DNA from: Rhizobium phaseoli
Lineage (GTDB): Bacteria; Pseudomonadota; Alphaproteobacteria; Rhizobiales; Rhizobiaceae
Length of the DNA: 64,000 bases
Assembly: GCF_010668805.1 (NCBI RefSeq)
Contig: NZ_WUFT01000013.1
Location: 62,001-126,000 of the forward strand
Direction: 5' to 3'
In this document: positions 45,520 to 54,054 of the stretch, piece by piece
Layout of the letters: each line of letters starts with the position of its first letter
How positions within the stretch are numbered: the stretch's first letter is position 1
Made by a program: the position numbers and the translations under genes
The notes under the pieces: model-generated
The model's database searches: none
The model's input: the letters and a program-made list of their open reading frames with translations, nothing else
What the model was told of the DNA's origin: nothing

Positions 45520-47016
45520 GTGGAAGCCAAGAGACTGCTGGAGTTCCAATCGATCACCAAGAGCTTCGGCGGCACGCAGGCCCTGCGTGACGTCTCGATT
45601 GATCTGCGCGAGGGCGAGATTCTTGCGCTGCTCGGCGAAAACGGCGCCGGCAAGTCGACGTTGATCAAGACGCTCGCCGGCATTTACAAGCCGGATACCG
45701 GCGACATCCTTTTCCGCGGCGAGAGCTACCATCATCGCCCGCCGAAGCCGAACGAGCGGCAGCCGGTTGCCTTCATCCACCAGGATCTCGGTTTGATCGA
45801 GTGGATGACGGTCGGCGAGAATATGGGCCTGTCACAGGGTTTCTCGATGCGTCGCGGCGTGATCGATTGGAACAGGACGCAGGCGCGCGCCAAGGAAGCC
45901 CTGAAGCTGGTCGGCTGCGACTTCGATCCGACGACGCGGGTCTCGGCCCTGTCGCGCACCGAAAAATCGCTTGTCGCGATTGCTCGCGCACTTGCAGTCG
46001 AGGCCGACGTTCTGGTGCTCGACGAGCCGACGGCGAGCCTTCCCGCCGACGAAGTCGATCGGCTGTTCAATGCGATCCGCCCCCTGAAGGAGCGTGGCGT
46101 CGGCATGATCTACGTCTCCCACAGGCTGGACGAGATTTTCCGCATCGCCGATCGCGTCGCCGTGCTGCGCGACGGATGCATGGTGGGACAGAAACCCGTC
46201 AGCGAGACCACCCCCGACGAACTGGTGACGATGATCATCGGCCGCAGCGGCGACAGTCTCTTCTCCAAAAGCGAGATCAAGCCCGGCAAGGCAATCGTTG
46301 AGGTTCGCGACCTCGTCTGCGCCGGCACGAGCCCGATTTCCTTCGATATCCGCGAGGGAGAGCTGCTTGGACTGGTGGGATTGCGCGGCGCCGGCCAGGA
46401 ACGGATCGGCCGAGCGCTGTTCGGCTGCGAACCCTTCAACGGCTCGGTTCTTTTGCGTGGCCAGGTACCGGATCTTTCCAGCCCGCGGCAGGCCATGGCG
46501 TCAGGCATCGGATTGATCGCCCGTGACCGGACGGAGGAATCCGTCGCGCTCTCGCTTTCCATCCGGGAAAACACCTACCTCAATCCAGGCGCCGTCGGAC
46601 GCGGGCTTTTGTCCTTCCTGTCGCCGCGCGGCGAAGCCGATCTTGCCCATGCGATCGGCCACACCGTCGGCCTGCGTCCGAATGATCCGGACCTGCCGGT
46701 GGAGGCGCTGTCGGGCGGTAACCAGCAGAAAGTGGTCGTTGGCCGCTGGCTGGCGACCGGCCGCAAGTTGCTGGTCGCGGAAGATCCGACCGCCGGCGTC
46801 GACATCGGCGCGCGTGCGGAGATCTACCGTCTGATCACCCAGGCGCTCGAGGCCGGTCTCGCGGTTGTCGTCGTCTCGACCGATTTCGAGGAAATCGCCC
46901 ATATCTGTCACCGCGCGCTGGTCTTCTCGCGCGGCAAAATCGTCAGCGAACTGACTGGAAGCGCCCTGACGACGGAGGCGGTCATCACAGCCGCTTCCGC
47001 GTCGGAAGCGGCTTGA
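45520..47016 (+). CDS. sugar ABC transporter ATP-binding protein, RbsA type
   Basis: A 498-residue double ATPase. Domain 1: GENGAGKST (about 39-47) and a diverged signature VSALSRTEKSLVAIARAL; domain 2: degenerate P-loop GLRGAGQER and LSGGNQQKVVVGRWL. The GTG at 45520 has GGGAGGAG five bases upstream; the ATG at 45490 lies within the promoter/operator zone. With the permease and binding protein it imports the sugar or sugar acid used by the idn genes. Confidence 0.87.
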   Translation: MEAKRLLEFQSITKSFGGTQALRDVSIDLREGEILALLGENGAGKSTLIKTLAGIYKPDTGDILFRGESYHHRPPKPNERQPVAFIHQDLGLIEWMTVGENMGLSQGFSMRRGVIDWNRTQARAKEALKLVGCDFDPTTRVSALSRTEKSLVAIARALAVEADVLVLDEPTASLPADEVDRLFNAIRPLKERGVGMIYVSHRLDEIFRIADRVAVLRDGCMVGQKPVSETTPDELVTMIIGRSGDSLFSKSEIKPGKAIVEVRDLVCAGTSPISFDIREGELLGLVGLRGAGQERIGRALFGCEPFNGSVLLRGQVPDLSSPRQAMASGIGLIARDRTEESVALSLSIRENTYLNPGAVGRGLLSFLSPRGEADLAHAIGHTVGLRPNDPDLPVEALSGGNQQKVVVGRWLATGRKLLVAEDPTAGVDIGARAEIYRLITQALEAGLAVVVVSTDFEEIAHICHRALVFSRGKIVSELTGSALTTEAVITAASASEAA

Positions 47017-47034
47017 GCCATCGGGAGAACAGCC

Positions 47035-48075
47035 ATGCAATCCATTGAATCCACGGCGCTGGAGCCGACCAAGAGCGAAATGGCCGGCCTGTCCACAGGA
47101 CAGAAGATCGGACGCCTGATCCCGGTTTACGGGCTGGTGATCCTGACCGTCGGTCTGATCGTGATCTTCTCTATCCTTCTGCCGGATACGTTCCCGACCG
47201 TGCTGAACGTCCGCTCGATCGTCTCAGATAAGGCAATCATCGCGCTTCTGTCGCTGGCTGCAATGATCCCGATGGCATCGGGTCGCATCGACTTGACCGT
47301 CGGCTACGGCATCGTGCTCTGGCATATTCTCGCCATCAGTCTGCAGACGGCTTACGGCCTGCCTTGGCCGGTCGCCGTGATCATCGTTCTGGCGCTCGGC
47401 GTCCTCACCGGCTTCATCAACGGCCTGCTGGTCGAAGTGGCAAAGATCGACAGCTTCATCGCCACGCTCGGCACCGGAACGGTTCTGTACGCGCTTGCTC
47501 TTTGGCACACCGGCGGGCGGCAGGTGGTCGGCGTCTTGCCGGAGGGGTTCTATGCGCTGAACGGCACCATGCTGTTCGGCCTGCCGATCACCGGCTTCTA
47601 CGTGCTCTTGATCGCCATCTGCATGTGGGTCGTGCTCGAATACCTGCCGATCGGCCGCTATCTCTACGCGATCGGCGCCAATCCGAAGGCGGCAGCCCTC
47701 AATGGCATTCCGGTCCGCAAATTCGTGATCGGCGCCTTCGTCACCTCCGGCCTGCTGGCAGCGCTGACCGGGGTCCTTCTCGCCTCGAAGCTGCGCATCG
47801 GCCAGGCGAGCGTCGGCCTCGAATATCTGCTGCCGGCGCTTGTCGGCGCATTTCTCGGATCGACGACGATCAAGCCGGGGCGGGTAAACGTCTGGGGCAC
47901 GCTGATCGGCGTCATCATTCTGGCCGTCGGCATATCCGGAATTCAGCAATTCGGCGGGTCGTTCTTCGTCGAACCGCTGTTCAACGGCGTAACCCTGCTG
48001 ATTGCGATCGGCATAGCAGGGTATGCCCAGCGCAAGCGCGGAGCTGTGAGGAGGATCACACCCGCATCCAAATGA
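47035..48075 (+). CDS. sugar ABC transporter permease, RbsC type
   Basis: A 346-residue BPD_transp_2 permease, eight to ten helices, with GRIDLTVGYGIVLWH (in place of the usual GGIDLSVG) and NGLLVEVAKIDSFIATLGTG, then YAIGANPKAAALNGIPVRK. The GGIDLSVG deviation is mild. It sits between ATPase and binding-protein genes; substrate by context. Confidence 0.87.
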   Translation: MQSIESTALEPTKSEMAGLSTGQKIGRLIPVYGLVILTVGLIVIFSILLPDTFPTVLNVRSIVSDKAIIALLSLAAMIPMASGRIDLTVGYGIVLWHILAISLQTAYGLPWPVAVIIVLALGVLTGFINGLLVEVAKIDSFIATLGTGTVLYALALWHTGGRQVVGVLPEGFYALNGTMLFGLPITGFYVLLIAICMWVVLEYLPIGRYLYAIGANPKAAALNGIPVRKFVIGAFVTSGLLAALTGVLLASKLRIGQASVGLEYLLPALVGAFLGSTTIKPGRVNVWGTLIGVIILAVGISGIQQFGGSFFVEPLFNGVTLLIAIGIAGYAQRKRGAVRRITPASK

Positions 48076-48076
48076 G

Positions 48077-48098
48077 GATGCCGGCTTAGCCCGGCATC
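48077..48098 (+). promoter_or_regulatory. intercistronic hairpin before the binding-protein gene
   Basis: GATGCCGG (48077-48084) / CCGGCATC (48091-48098) form an 8-bp stem with a 6-base loop directly after the permease stop. It may stabilise the binding-protein message end or partly terminate transcription. Confidence 0.5.
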
Positions 48099-48126
48099 TC
48101 ACAACAAACAAAATGGAGGAGTGAAC

Positions 48127-49224
48127 ATGAAGCGCAGGACTTTATTGCAGGCAACGGTCGCAACCGTCGCCGTTATGCTCAGCATGCCGGCATTGGCCGA
48201 TTCGATGGCCGACGCCAAGGCGGTGGTGGGCAAGTATGCTTCCAAGGTAAGCGCCTGGGATGGCCCGACGAGCGGCCCCAAGGGCGCCAGCGGAAAGAAC
48301 ATCGTCATTCTGGCCGGGGACATGAAGAATGGCGGCATTCTCGGCGTGGTCAACGGCGTTCAGGAAGCGGCAGGCGCGCTGGGCTGGACGGTGAAGGCGC
48401 TTGACGGCGCAGGCTCGATCGGCGGACGGACGGCTGCTTTCGGCCAGGCCATGGCCCTGAAGCCCGACGGCATCATCATCAACGGCTTCGACGCCGTCGA
48501 GCAGAAGCCGGCGATGGAAGCGGCCAAGGCTGCCGGCATTCCGATGGTTTCCTGGCACGCCGCCTCGGCCGTCGGTCCGGTTCCGGAAGTCGGCGTCTTC
48601 GCAAACGTCACCACCGATGCGATGGAAGTATCGAAGTCCGCGGCCGATTGGGCCTTCGTCGATGCCGGCGGCAAGCCCGGCGTCATCATCTTCACCGACT
48701 CGACCTATGCGATCGCGATCGCCAAGGCCGACCGCATGAAGAAGGAGATCGAGGATCTCGGCGGCACCGTGCTCGAATATGTCGACACGCCGATTGCCGA
48801 AACCTCCCAGCGGATGCCGCAGCTGACCACATCGCTGCTGCAGAAGTATGGTGCGAAGTGGACGCATTCCCTGGCGATCAACGACCTCTATTACGACTTC
48901 ATGGGCCCCTCGCTCGCTTCGGCCGGCATTGCCGGCGACGGAAAGCCGGTGAACGTCGCAGCCGGCGACGGTTCGGAGAGCGCCTATCAGCGTATCCGCG
49001 CCAAGCAGTTCCAGGCGGTCACCGTTGCCGAGCCGCTCAACCTCCAGGGCTGGCAGCTTGTCGACGAGCTTAACCGCGCCTTTGCGGGCGCTCCGTGGTC
49101 GGGCTATGTGTCGCCACTCCATGTGGTGACCAGCGCGAACGTCGAGTTCGACGGCGGACCGAAGAACAGCTTTGATCCCGACAACGGCTATCGCGATCAA
49201 TATAAGAAGATCTGGGGCAAATAA
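48127..49224 (+). CDS. sugar ABC transporter substrate-binding protein, RbsB-like
   Basis: A 365-residue periplasmic binding protein (Peripla_BP_4) with a signal peptide MKRRTLLQATVATVAVMLSM ending ALA. The mature part has IVILAGDMKNGGILGVVNGV and PDGIIINGFDAVEQKPAMEA, typical of sugar-binding folds, and IAETSQRMPQLTTSLLQKY. ATG 48127 has GGAGGA six bases upstream; a GTG at 48121 is less likely. Ligand likely an aldonate or sugar acid. Confidence 0.86.
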   Translation: MKRRTLLQATVATVAVMLSMPALADSMADAKAVVGKYASKVSAWDGPTSGPKGASGKNIVILAGDMKNGGILGVVNGVQEAAGALGWTVKALDGAGSIGGRTAAFGQAMALKPDGIIINGFDAVEQKPAMEAAKAAGIPMVSWHAASAVGPVPEVGVFANVTTDAMEVSKSAADWAFVDAGGKPGVIIFTDSTYAIAIAKADRMKKEIEDLGGTVLEYVDTPIAETSQRMPQLTTSLLQKYGAKWTHSLAINDLYYDFMGPSLASAGIAGDGKPVNVAAGDGSESAYQRIRAKQFQAVTVAEPLNLQGWQLVDELNRAFAGAPWSGYVSPLHVVTSANVEFDGGPKNSFDPDNGYRDQYKKIWGK

Positions 49225-49235
49225 GCCTCCAATCA

Positions 49236-49257
49236 GGGCGTATCGACCGATACGCCC
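49236..49257 (+). terminator. terminator-like hairpin after the sugar binding-protein gene
   Basis: GGGCGTATC / GATACGCCC (49236-49244 and 49249-49257) make a 9-bp stem with a 4-base loop followed by TCCCCTCC, not a T-run. It lies 12 bases after the stop and may end or attenuate the transcript before the small downstream gene. Confidence 0.5.
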
Positions 49258-49314
49258 TCCCCTCCCCGCTTCACCCATCGATCCAGCTCCGGCGAGTTTT
49301 GGAAAAGAGAACCT

Positions 49315-49653
49315 ATGATCATTCGTTATGCTTTGTTTGAAGGCGAAATCCATCCCGGCAGAGAAGAGGAATTCCGCGCCTTCGTCAGAGAGCGGCTCGT
49401 CCCTCTCTGGACGAAATTTCCGGGCGCCGAGGAAATTCGGGTTCTGGACGGGATGGAGCGCGACGAAGGCGCCCCGGTCTATGCCATGGCCTTGGCGATC
49501 CGTTATCCCGATATGGATGCGGTCAACACAGCGCTAAGCTCCGATGTGCGCTTCGAGAGCCGTGAAATCACAGGCGAGCTCCTGCGCCTCTTCACCGGCA
49601 AGGTGCACCATCACGTCTTCCAGGCCAACGAATACTCGCCTGCCGCTGCCTGA
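49315..49653 (+). CDS. small dimeric alpha/beta-barrel protein (Dabb/EthD-like)
   Basis: A 112-residue protein with two beta-alpha-beta halves (RYALFEGEIHPGREEEFRAF; VYAMALAIRYPDMDAVNTAL), the ferredoxin-like pattern of Dabb, EthD or YciI proteins, and a His-rich C-terminus (KVHHHVFQANEY). It sits at the end of the sugar-acid transport unit, 90 bases after the binding-protein gene and before a strong terminator. Function unknown; such proteins often help or catalyse small-molecule conversions. Confidence 0.68.
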   Translation: MIIRYALFEGEIHPGREEEFRAFVRERLVPLWTKFPGAEEIRVLDGMERDEGAPVYAMALAIRYPDMDAVNTALSSDVRFESREITGELLRLFTGKVHHHVFQANEYSPAAA

Positions 49654-49708
49654 CGTCAGCGACTGGCATCTGCCGGCTTTAGACACGATCGAAGACTGGA
49701 GTGACCAC

Positions 49709-49743
49709 AAGGCGCCTGCGGCAAATGTCTCAGGCGCCTTTTT
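49709..49743 (+). terminator. rho-independent terminator of the sugar-acid unit
   Basis: AAGGCGCCTG (49709-49718) / CAGGCGCCTT (49731-49740), a perfect 10-bp stem with a 12-base loop, followed by a run of five T (49739-49743). Confidence 0.85.
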
Positions 49744-49921
49744 GCGTCTGGGCATGGGCAATCCTCGGGGTGCCCAATCTTTCCGGCGGGCCTGCGCTTT
49801 GGGACAATTTTTTATCAGCGGTGCGATTATTGAATTAAATAGTCTATAGATTTAGTAGATAATGTTCCATCTTGCCGTGCATCGTTCCTGCAATCAGCAA
49901 TCCGAAACGGGAAGATCGACG

Positions 49922-50947
49922 ATGACATTGGCAAAGACATTCAAAATCGCATTGTTCAGTCTGCTTGGCTTCGGCGCCATTCACAATCCGGCCGCAGCCC
50001 AGGCGGACGTTCCCCTCCTTGCCAAAGTGCCGCCGGGCACGGTGCTGACGATCGGCGATCCGGTCACACAGAAGGCGCTTGAAGTGTCCGGCCTCGATAA
50101 CGAGCTCACCTTCGAGGTGAAATGGGCCAATATCAGCGGTGGGCCGCAGACGTCGGAAGCTTTCCGCGCCCATGCGCTCGATGTCGGCTCGGTGGCTGAG
50201 ATCCCCTCCATCTTCGCCAACTGGAACAACCTGCCCGTCCGCAACATCGCCTATCGCGAACGCCGTGACCCGATTGCCAATCCGATCTATCGCTTCGGCG
50301 TGGCGCCAGGCGCAGATGTCAAGACGCTGGCGGATTTCCGCGGCAAACGTATCGCCTTCAGCCCTGGCCAGGCCCAGGGCACTCTCGTGTTGCGCGCGCT
50401 TCACGCCGCCGGTCTGAGGAGCAGCGATGTCACCCTGGTGGAACTGCCGAGCACCGGCGACGTCTATCCGAAGGCTTTGGCGAGCAAACAGGTCGATATC
50501 GCGCCGCTCGGCACCGTCTATATCAGGCGCTACATCACCCAATACGGACCTGATGGCGCGACCCTTCTCGAGCATGGCCTGCGCGACGATCCAAGCCATC
50601 TTTATGCGCCGCAATGGGTTCTGGACGATCCCGCCAAGGCGGCCGCTCTCGCCGAATATGTCGGCCTGTGGGCGCGTGCGACCGAATGGGTGAACCGCAA
50701 CCCGGACCTCTGGATCAAAGAATATTACGTCGGTCAGCAGGGTCTCAGCCGGGAAGACGGGGAATATCTCGTCAAGATGACCGGGGAACAGATCGTTCCC
50801 GCCGATTGGAGCGACGTGAAGAAGCGCCATCAGGAAACAATCAACCTGCTGGCCGACGAGCTCGGCAACAAGCCTTTCAACGTCGAGCAGATTTTCGACA
50901 ATCGCTTCGAAACGCTCGGTGCGGCGGCTTTGGCCAAGGGCCTGTAA
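49922..50947 (+). CDS. aliphatic sulfonate-type ABC transporter substrate-binding protein
   Basis: A 341-residue periplasmic binding protein, SsuA/TauA-like (NMT1/SBP_bac_9-like fold). The signal peptide ends HNPAAAQA. Motifs: VLTIGDPVTQKALEVSGL, EVKWANISGGPQTSEAFRAH, ADFRGKRIAFSPGQAQGTL. It heads an operon with permease, ATPase and two FMN-dependent monooxygenases, the usual set for sulfonate or sulfur-ester use. Upstream, 49828-49862 is AT-rich with TCTATAGA, a possible sulfur-regulator site. Confidence 0.85.
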   Translation: MTLAKTFKIALFSLLGFGAIHNPAAAQADVPLLAKVPPGTVLTIGDPVTQKALEVSGLDNELTFEVKWANISGGPQTSEAFRAHALDVGSVAEIPSIFANWNNLPVRNIAYRERRDPIANPIYRFGVAPGADVKTLADFRGKRIAFSPGQAQGTLVLRALHAAGLRSSDVTLVELPSTGDVYPKALASKQVDIAPLGTVYIRRYITQYGPDGATLLEHGLRDDPSHLYAPQWVLDDPAKAAALAEYVGLWARATEWVNRNPDLWIKEYYVGQQGLSREDGEYLVKMTGEQIVPADWSDVKKRHQETINLLADELGNKPFNVEQIFDNRFETLGAAALAKGL

Positions 50948-50982
50948 CTTTCGACATCCCTTTCGTAGAGGAGATCTGAAAC

Positions 50983-51882
50983 ATGGCAACCATTTGGGAT
51001 GCGGGCGAGGCGAAACTATCGCCGCGACCCGGCAGCAGAATTGCGCATTCAGGTTCACGCCCGGCCAAAATGGCTGACCCTATCAGTTCTGCCGGCTCTC
51101 ATGCCCGGCGCAGGCTAGGTCCCGGACCGGCGATACCTCTCGGGCTGCAGATCGGACCGGCATTGCTGGTCTTGGCCTGGGTCGCCGGCTCGGCGCTCGG
51201 ATGGATCGACCCGCGCATACTGTCGGCGCCGTGGACGGTCGTCGAGGCTTTCGCACGGCTGATAGAGCAGGGGCGGCTGCAGGACAATTTCCTGACGTCG
51301 GCGACGCGCGCTTTGGCCGGCCTTAGCATCGGCTTGCTGATCGGCACGATCCTGGCTCTTATCGCCGGTCTTTCCCGGATCGGCGAAGCCCTGATCGACG
51401 GCCCGGTCCAAATCAAGCGCGCGATACCGACGCTTGCCTTGATCCCCTTGCTGATCCTGTGGTTTGGGATCGGCGAGAACATGAAGGTCACGACCATCGT
51501 GCTTGCCGTCATCGTGCCGGTTTACATCCACACGCACAATGCGCTGCGCAGCATCGACAGTCGCTATGTCGAACTGGCCGAGACACTGCGCATGAGCCAG
51601 AAGGACTTCATCCTTCAGGTGGTGCTGCCGGGCGCTTTACCCGGTTTCCTTCTGGGGCTGCGGTTCGCCGTCACCCTCTGCTGGGTTTCCCTTGTCGTCG
51701 TCGAGCAGATCAACGCCACCAGCGGGCTCGGCTACATGATCGATCTCGCCCGCAATTACGGGCAGACCGACGTCATCCTTGTCGGCCTCGTGGTCTATGT
51801 GCTGCTGGGTCTCGTCTCGGACGGTCTCGTCCGCCTCATCGAACGGAGGGCTCTCTCATGGCGCAGCACCCTGGCAAACTGA
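50983..51882 (+). CDS. sulfonate-type ABC transporter permease (SsuC-like)
   Basis: A 299-residue permease with five to six helices and the EAA loop LAETLRMSQKDFILQVVLPG. AGGAG is nine bases upstream of ATG 50983; the first ~40 residues are polar and may be an extended cytoplasmic tail. The stop lies within the ATPase start region (24-base overlap). Works with the ATPase and binding protein to import a sulfonate. Confidence 0.86.
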   Translation: MATIWDAGEAKLSPRPGSRIAHSGSRPAKMADPISSAGSHARRRLGPGPAIPLGLQIGPALLVLAWVAGSALGWIDPRILSAPWTVVEAFARLIEQGRLQDNFLTSATRALAGLSIGLLIGTILALIAGLSRIGEALIDGPVQIKRAIPTLALIPLLILWFGIGENMKVTTIVLAVIVPVYIHTHNALRSIDSRYVELAETLRMSQKDFILQVVLPGALPGFLLGLRFAVTLCWVSLVVVEQINATSGLGYMIDLARNYGQTDVILVGLVVYVLLGLVSDGLVRLIERRALSWRSTLAN

Positions 51883-52607
51883 AGCCCGAAGCCAACGCCG
51901 TCCACGTCCGAAACCTCGTTCGTCGGTTTGCGGCAAAGACGATCCTCGACGGCGTCGATCTCGATATCGCGGAGGGCGAATTCGTTGCGCTGCTCGGCCG
52001 CAGCGGCTCCGGCAAAAGCACATTCCTGAGAGCGCTTGCCGGTCTCGATTACAGTGTCGAGGGGACCGGCACGCTTGAGACGCCGGAAAGCCTTTCCGTG
52101 GTTTTCCAGGATGCCCGCCTGCTGCCATGGCGCAGCGTCATCCAGAACGTCACGCTCGGCCTGCATGGGCCTTCCGGCCGGGAGGCCGGCAGGAAGGCTT
52201 TGGCGGAAGTGGGACTTGAAGGACGGGAAACGGCGTGGCCGAACCAGCTTTCGGGCGGCGAGCAGCAGAGGGTGGCCCTTGCCCGCTCCCTGGTGCGCGA
52301 ACCGGCCCTGCTTCTCGCCGATGAACCCTTCGGTGCGCTCGATGCGTTGACCCGGCTGAAGATGCACGACCTTCTGCGGGAATTGTGCGCACGGCACCGT
52401 CCTGCCGTGCTGCTCGTCACCCACGACGTCGACGAGGCGATTTCGCTGGCCGACCGGATCCTGGTCCTCGACGAAGGGCGCCTCATCGAAGATCTCAGGA
52501 TCGACCTGCCGACACCGCGCAATCACGGCGATCCACGTTTTGCAGAGTTCCGAAGCCATCTTCTCGGCCGGCTCGGGGTCGACGTCCCGGGCCGCAAGGC
52601 AGCCTGA
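51858..52607 (+). CDS. sulfonate-type ABC transporter ATP-binding protein (SsuB-like)
   Basis: A 249-residue ABC ATPase: GRSGSGKST, Q-loop FQDARLLPW, signature LSGGEQQRVALARSLV, Walker B LLLADEPFGALD and VTHDVDEA. The R-x-L-P-W and FGALD motifs are typical of SsuB/TauB. GGAGGG precedes ATG 51858. Confidence 0.88.
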   Translation: MAQHPGKLKPEANAVHVRNLVRRFAAKTILDGVDLDIAEGEFVALLGRSGSGKSTFLRALAGLDYSVEGTGTLETPESLSVVFQDARLLPWRSVIQNVTLGLHGPSGREAGRKALAEVGLEGRETAWPNQLSGGEQQRVALARSLVREPALLLADEPFGALDALTRLKMHDLLRELCARHRPAVLLVTHDVDEAISLADRILVLDEGRLIEDLRIDLPTPRNHGDPRFAEFRSHLLGRLGVDVPGRKAA

Positions 52608-52628
52608 TATCAGCGGAGAAACAAGCCA

Positions 52629-53996
52629 ATGACCATATCGAAAAGACAAATGCGGCTCGGCGCGTTCATCATGGCGACCGGCCATCACATCGCCGCCTGG
52701 CGCCATCCGGATGCGCAGGCCGACGCCGGCCTCAACATCGATCACTACCGGGAGCTGGCGAAGACCGCCGAGCGTGGAAAATTCGATCTCGTCTTCGTCG
52801 CCGACAGTCCCGCAGGATGGGAGCGTGCCAAGGATCCGGAAGCGTTTCGCCGCATTGCCCAGGGCGCGCATTTCGAGCCGCTCACCCTTTGGGCCGCCCT
52901 CTCCCAGGCGACCGAACATATCGGTTTCGTCGCCACCGCATCGACCACCTACGAGGACCCCTATCTTCTCGCCCGAAGATTTGCGTCGCTGGATTATATC
53001 TCCAAAGGTCGCGCGGCATGGAACGTCGTCACGACAGGCGCCGACGTCTCAAAGAACTTCTCGATAGCAGGCCATCCCGCCCATGCCGATCGTTATGAGC
53101 GGGCCGAGGAATTCGTCGACCTGGTGAAGGGATTGTGGGATTCCTATGAGGACGATGCCTTTATCCGCGACAAGGAAAGCGGGATCTATCTCGATCCCGA
53201 CAAGGTGCATCTCGTCGACCACAAGGGCAAGTTCTTCTCGGTGGCGGGTCCGCTCAATGTCGGCCGTCCGGTCCAGGGTTATCCCGTCATCGTGCAGGCC
53301 GGTGCATCCGAACCGGGGCGCGAGCTTGCCGCCCGTACGGCCGAGATGATCTTTACTGCCAATCAGACCTTCGAGGACGCGCAGGAATTCTATTCCGATG
53401 TCAAAGGGCGGCTCGCCCGCTATGGCCGCCGGCCGGTCGACCTTCTGATCAGCCCCGGCATATTCCCGGTTCTCGGCGGGACGGAGGCGGAAGCGCAGGC
53501 GAATTACGACCATATCCAATCGCTGGTTCATCCCGCCATCGCCTGGAATATCCTTGCCCGCCACTATAAGGGCGTCGACCTTTCCGGTTATTCGCTCGAT
53601 GATCCCGCCCCGCCCCTGCCTGAGAATACCGAACTCAACAAAAGCCGCCTCAAGCTGGTTTCCGATCTGGTGTCGCGCAACAATCTGACGCTGCGGCAAT
53701 TCTATCTGGCGGTCGCCACCGCCCGCGGCCATCGCACCGTGGTCGGAACACCCGAGCAGATCGCCGATGCGATGCAGAACTGGTTCGAGAATGGTGCTGC
53801 CGACGCCTTCAACATCATGCCGCCGGTCCTGCCCACCGCGCTCACTGACTTCGTCGATCAGGTCGTGCCGATCCTGCGCAAACGCGGCCTGTTCCGACAC
53901 GAATACGAAGGCACGACGCTGCGGGAGAATCTCGGCCTCCAGCGCCCGCCGAACGGTTTTGCGCTTCAGGCGCAGGCGGCACAGGCAGCCGTATGA
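52629..53996 (+). CDS. FMN-dependent monooxygenase, NtaA/SnaA/DszA family
   Basis: A 455-residue luciferase-like flavin monooxygenase: GAFIMATGHHIAAWRHPDAQ at the start, AAWNVVTTG and VQAGASEPGRELAARTAEMI, all marks of the NtaA/SnaA/DszA group, which oxidise sulfur heterocycles, nitrilotriacetate or dimethylsulfone-like substrates with reduced FMN. In this operon it probably releases sulfite from an organosulfur compound. No flavin reductase gene is adjacent. Confidence 0.85.
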   Translation: MTISKRQMRLGAFIMATGHHIAAWRHPDAQADAGLNIDHYRELAKTAERGKFDLVFVADSPAGWERAKDPEAFRRIAQGAHFEPLTLWAALSQATEHIGFVATASTTYEDPYLLARRFASLDYISKGRAAWNVVTTGADVSKNFSIAGHPAHADRYERAEEFVDLVKGLWDSYEDDAFIRDKESGIYLDPDKVHLVDHKGKFFSVAGPLNVGRPVQGYPVIVQAGASEPGRELAARTAEMIFTANQTFEDAQEFYSDVKGRLARYGRRPVDLLISPGIFPVLGGTEAEAQANYDHIQSLVHPAIAWNILARHYKGVDLSGYSLDDPAPPLPENTELNKSRLKLVSDLVSRNNLTLRQFYLAVATARGHRTVVGTPEQIADAMQNWFENGAADAFNIMPPVLPTALTDFVDQVVPILRKRGLFRHEYEGTTLRENLGLQRPPNGFALQAQAAQAAV

Positions 53997-54054
53997 TCTT
54001 CCTGGAGGCCCTCTGGCTGGCCTCCTTCTTCCAATCGCGCAGAACCGGCATCGC

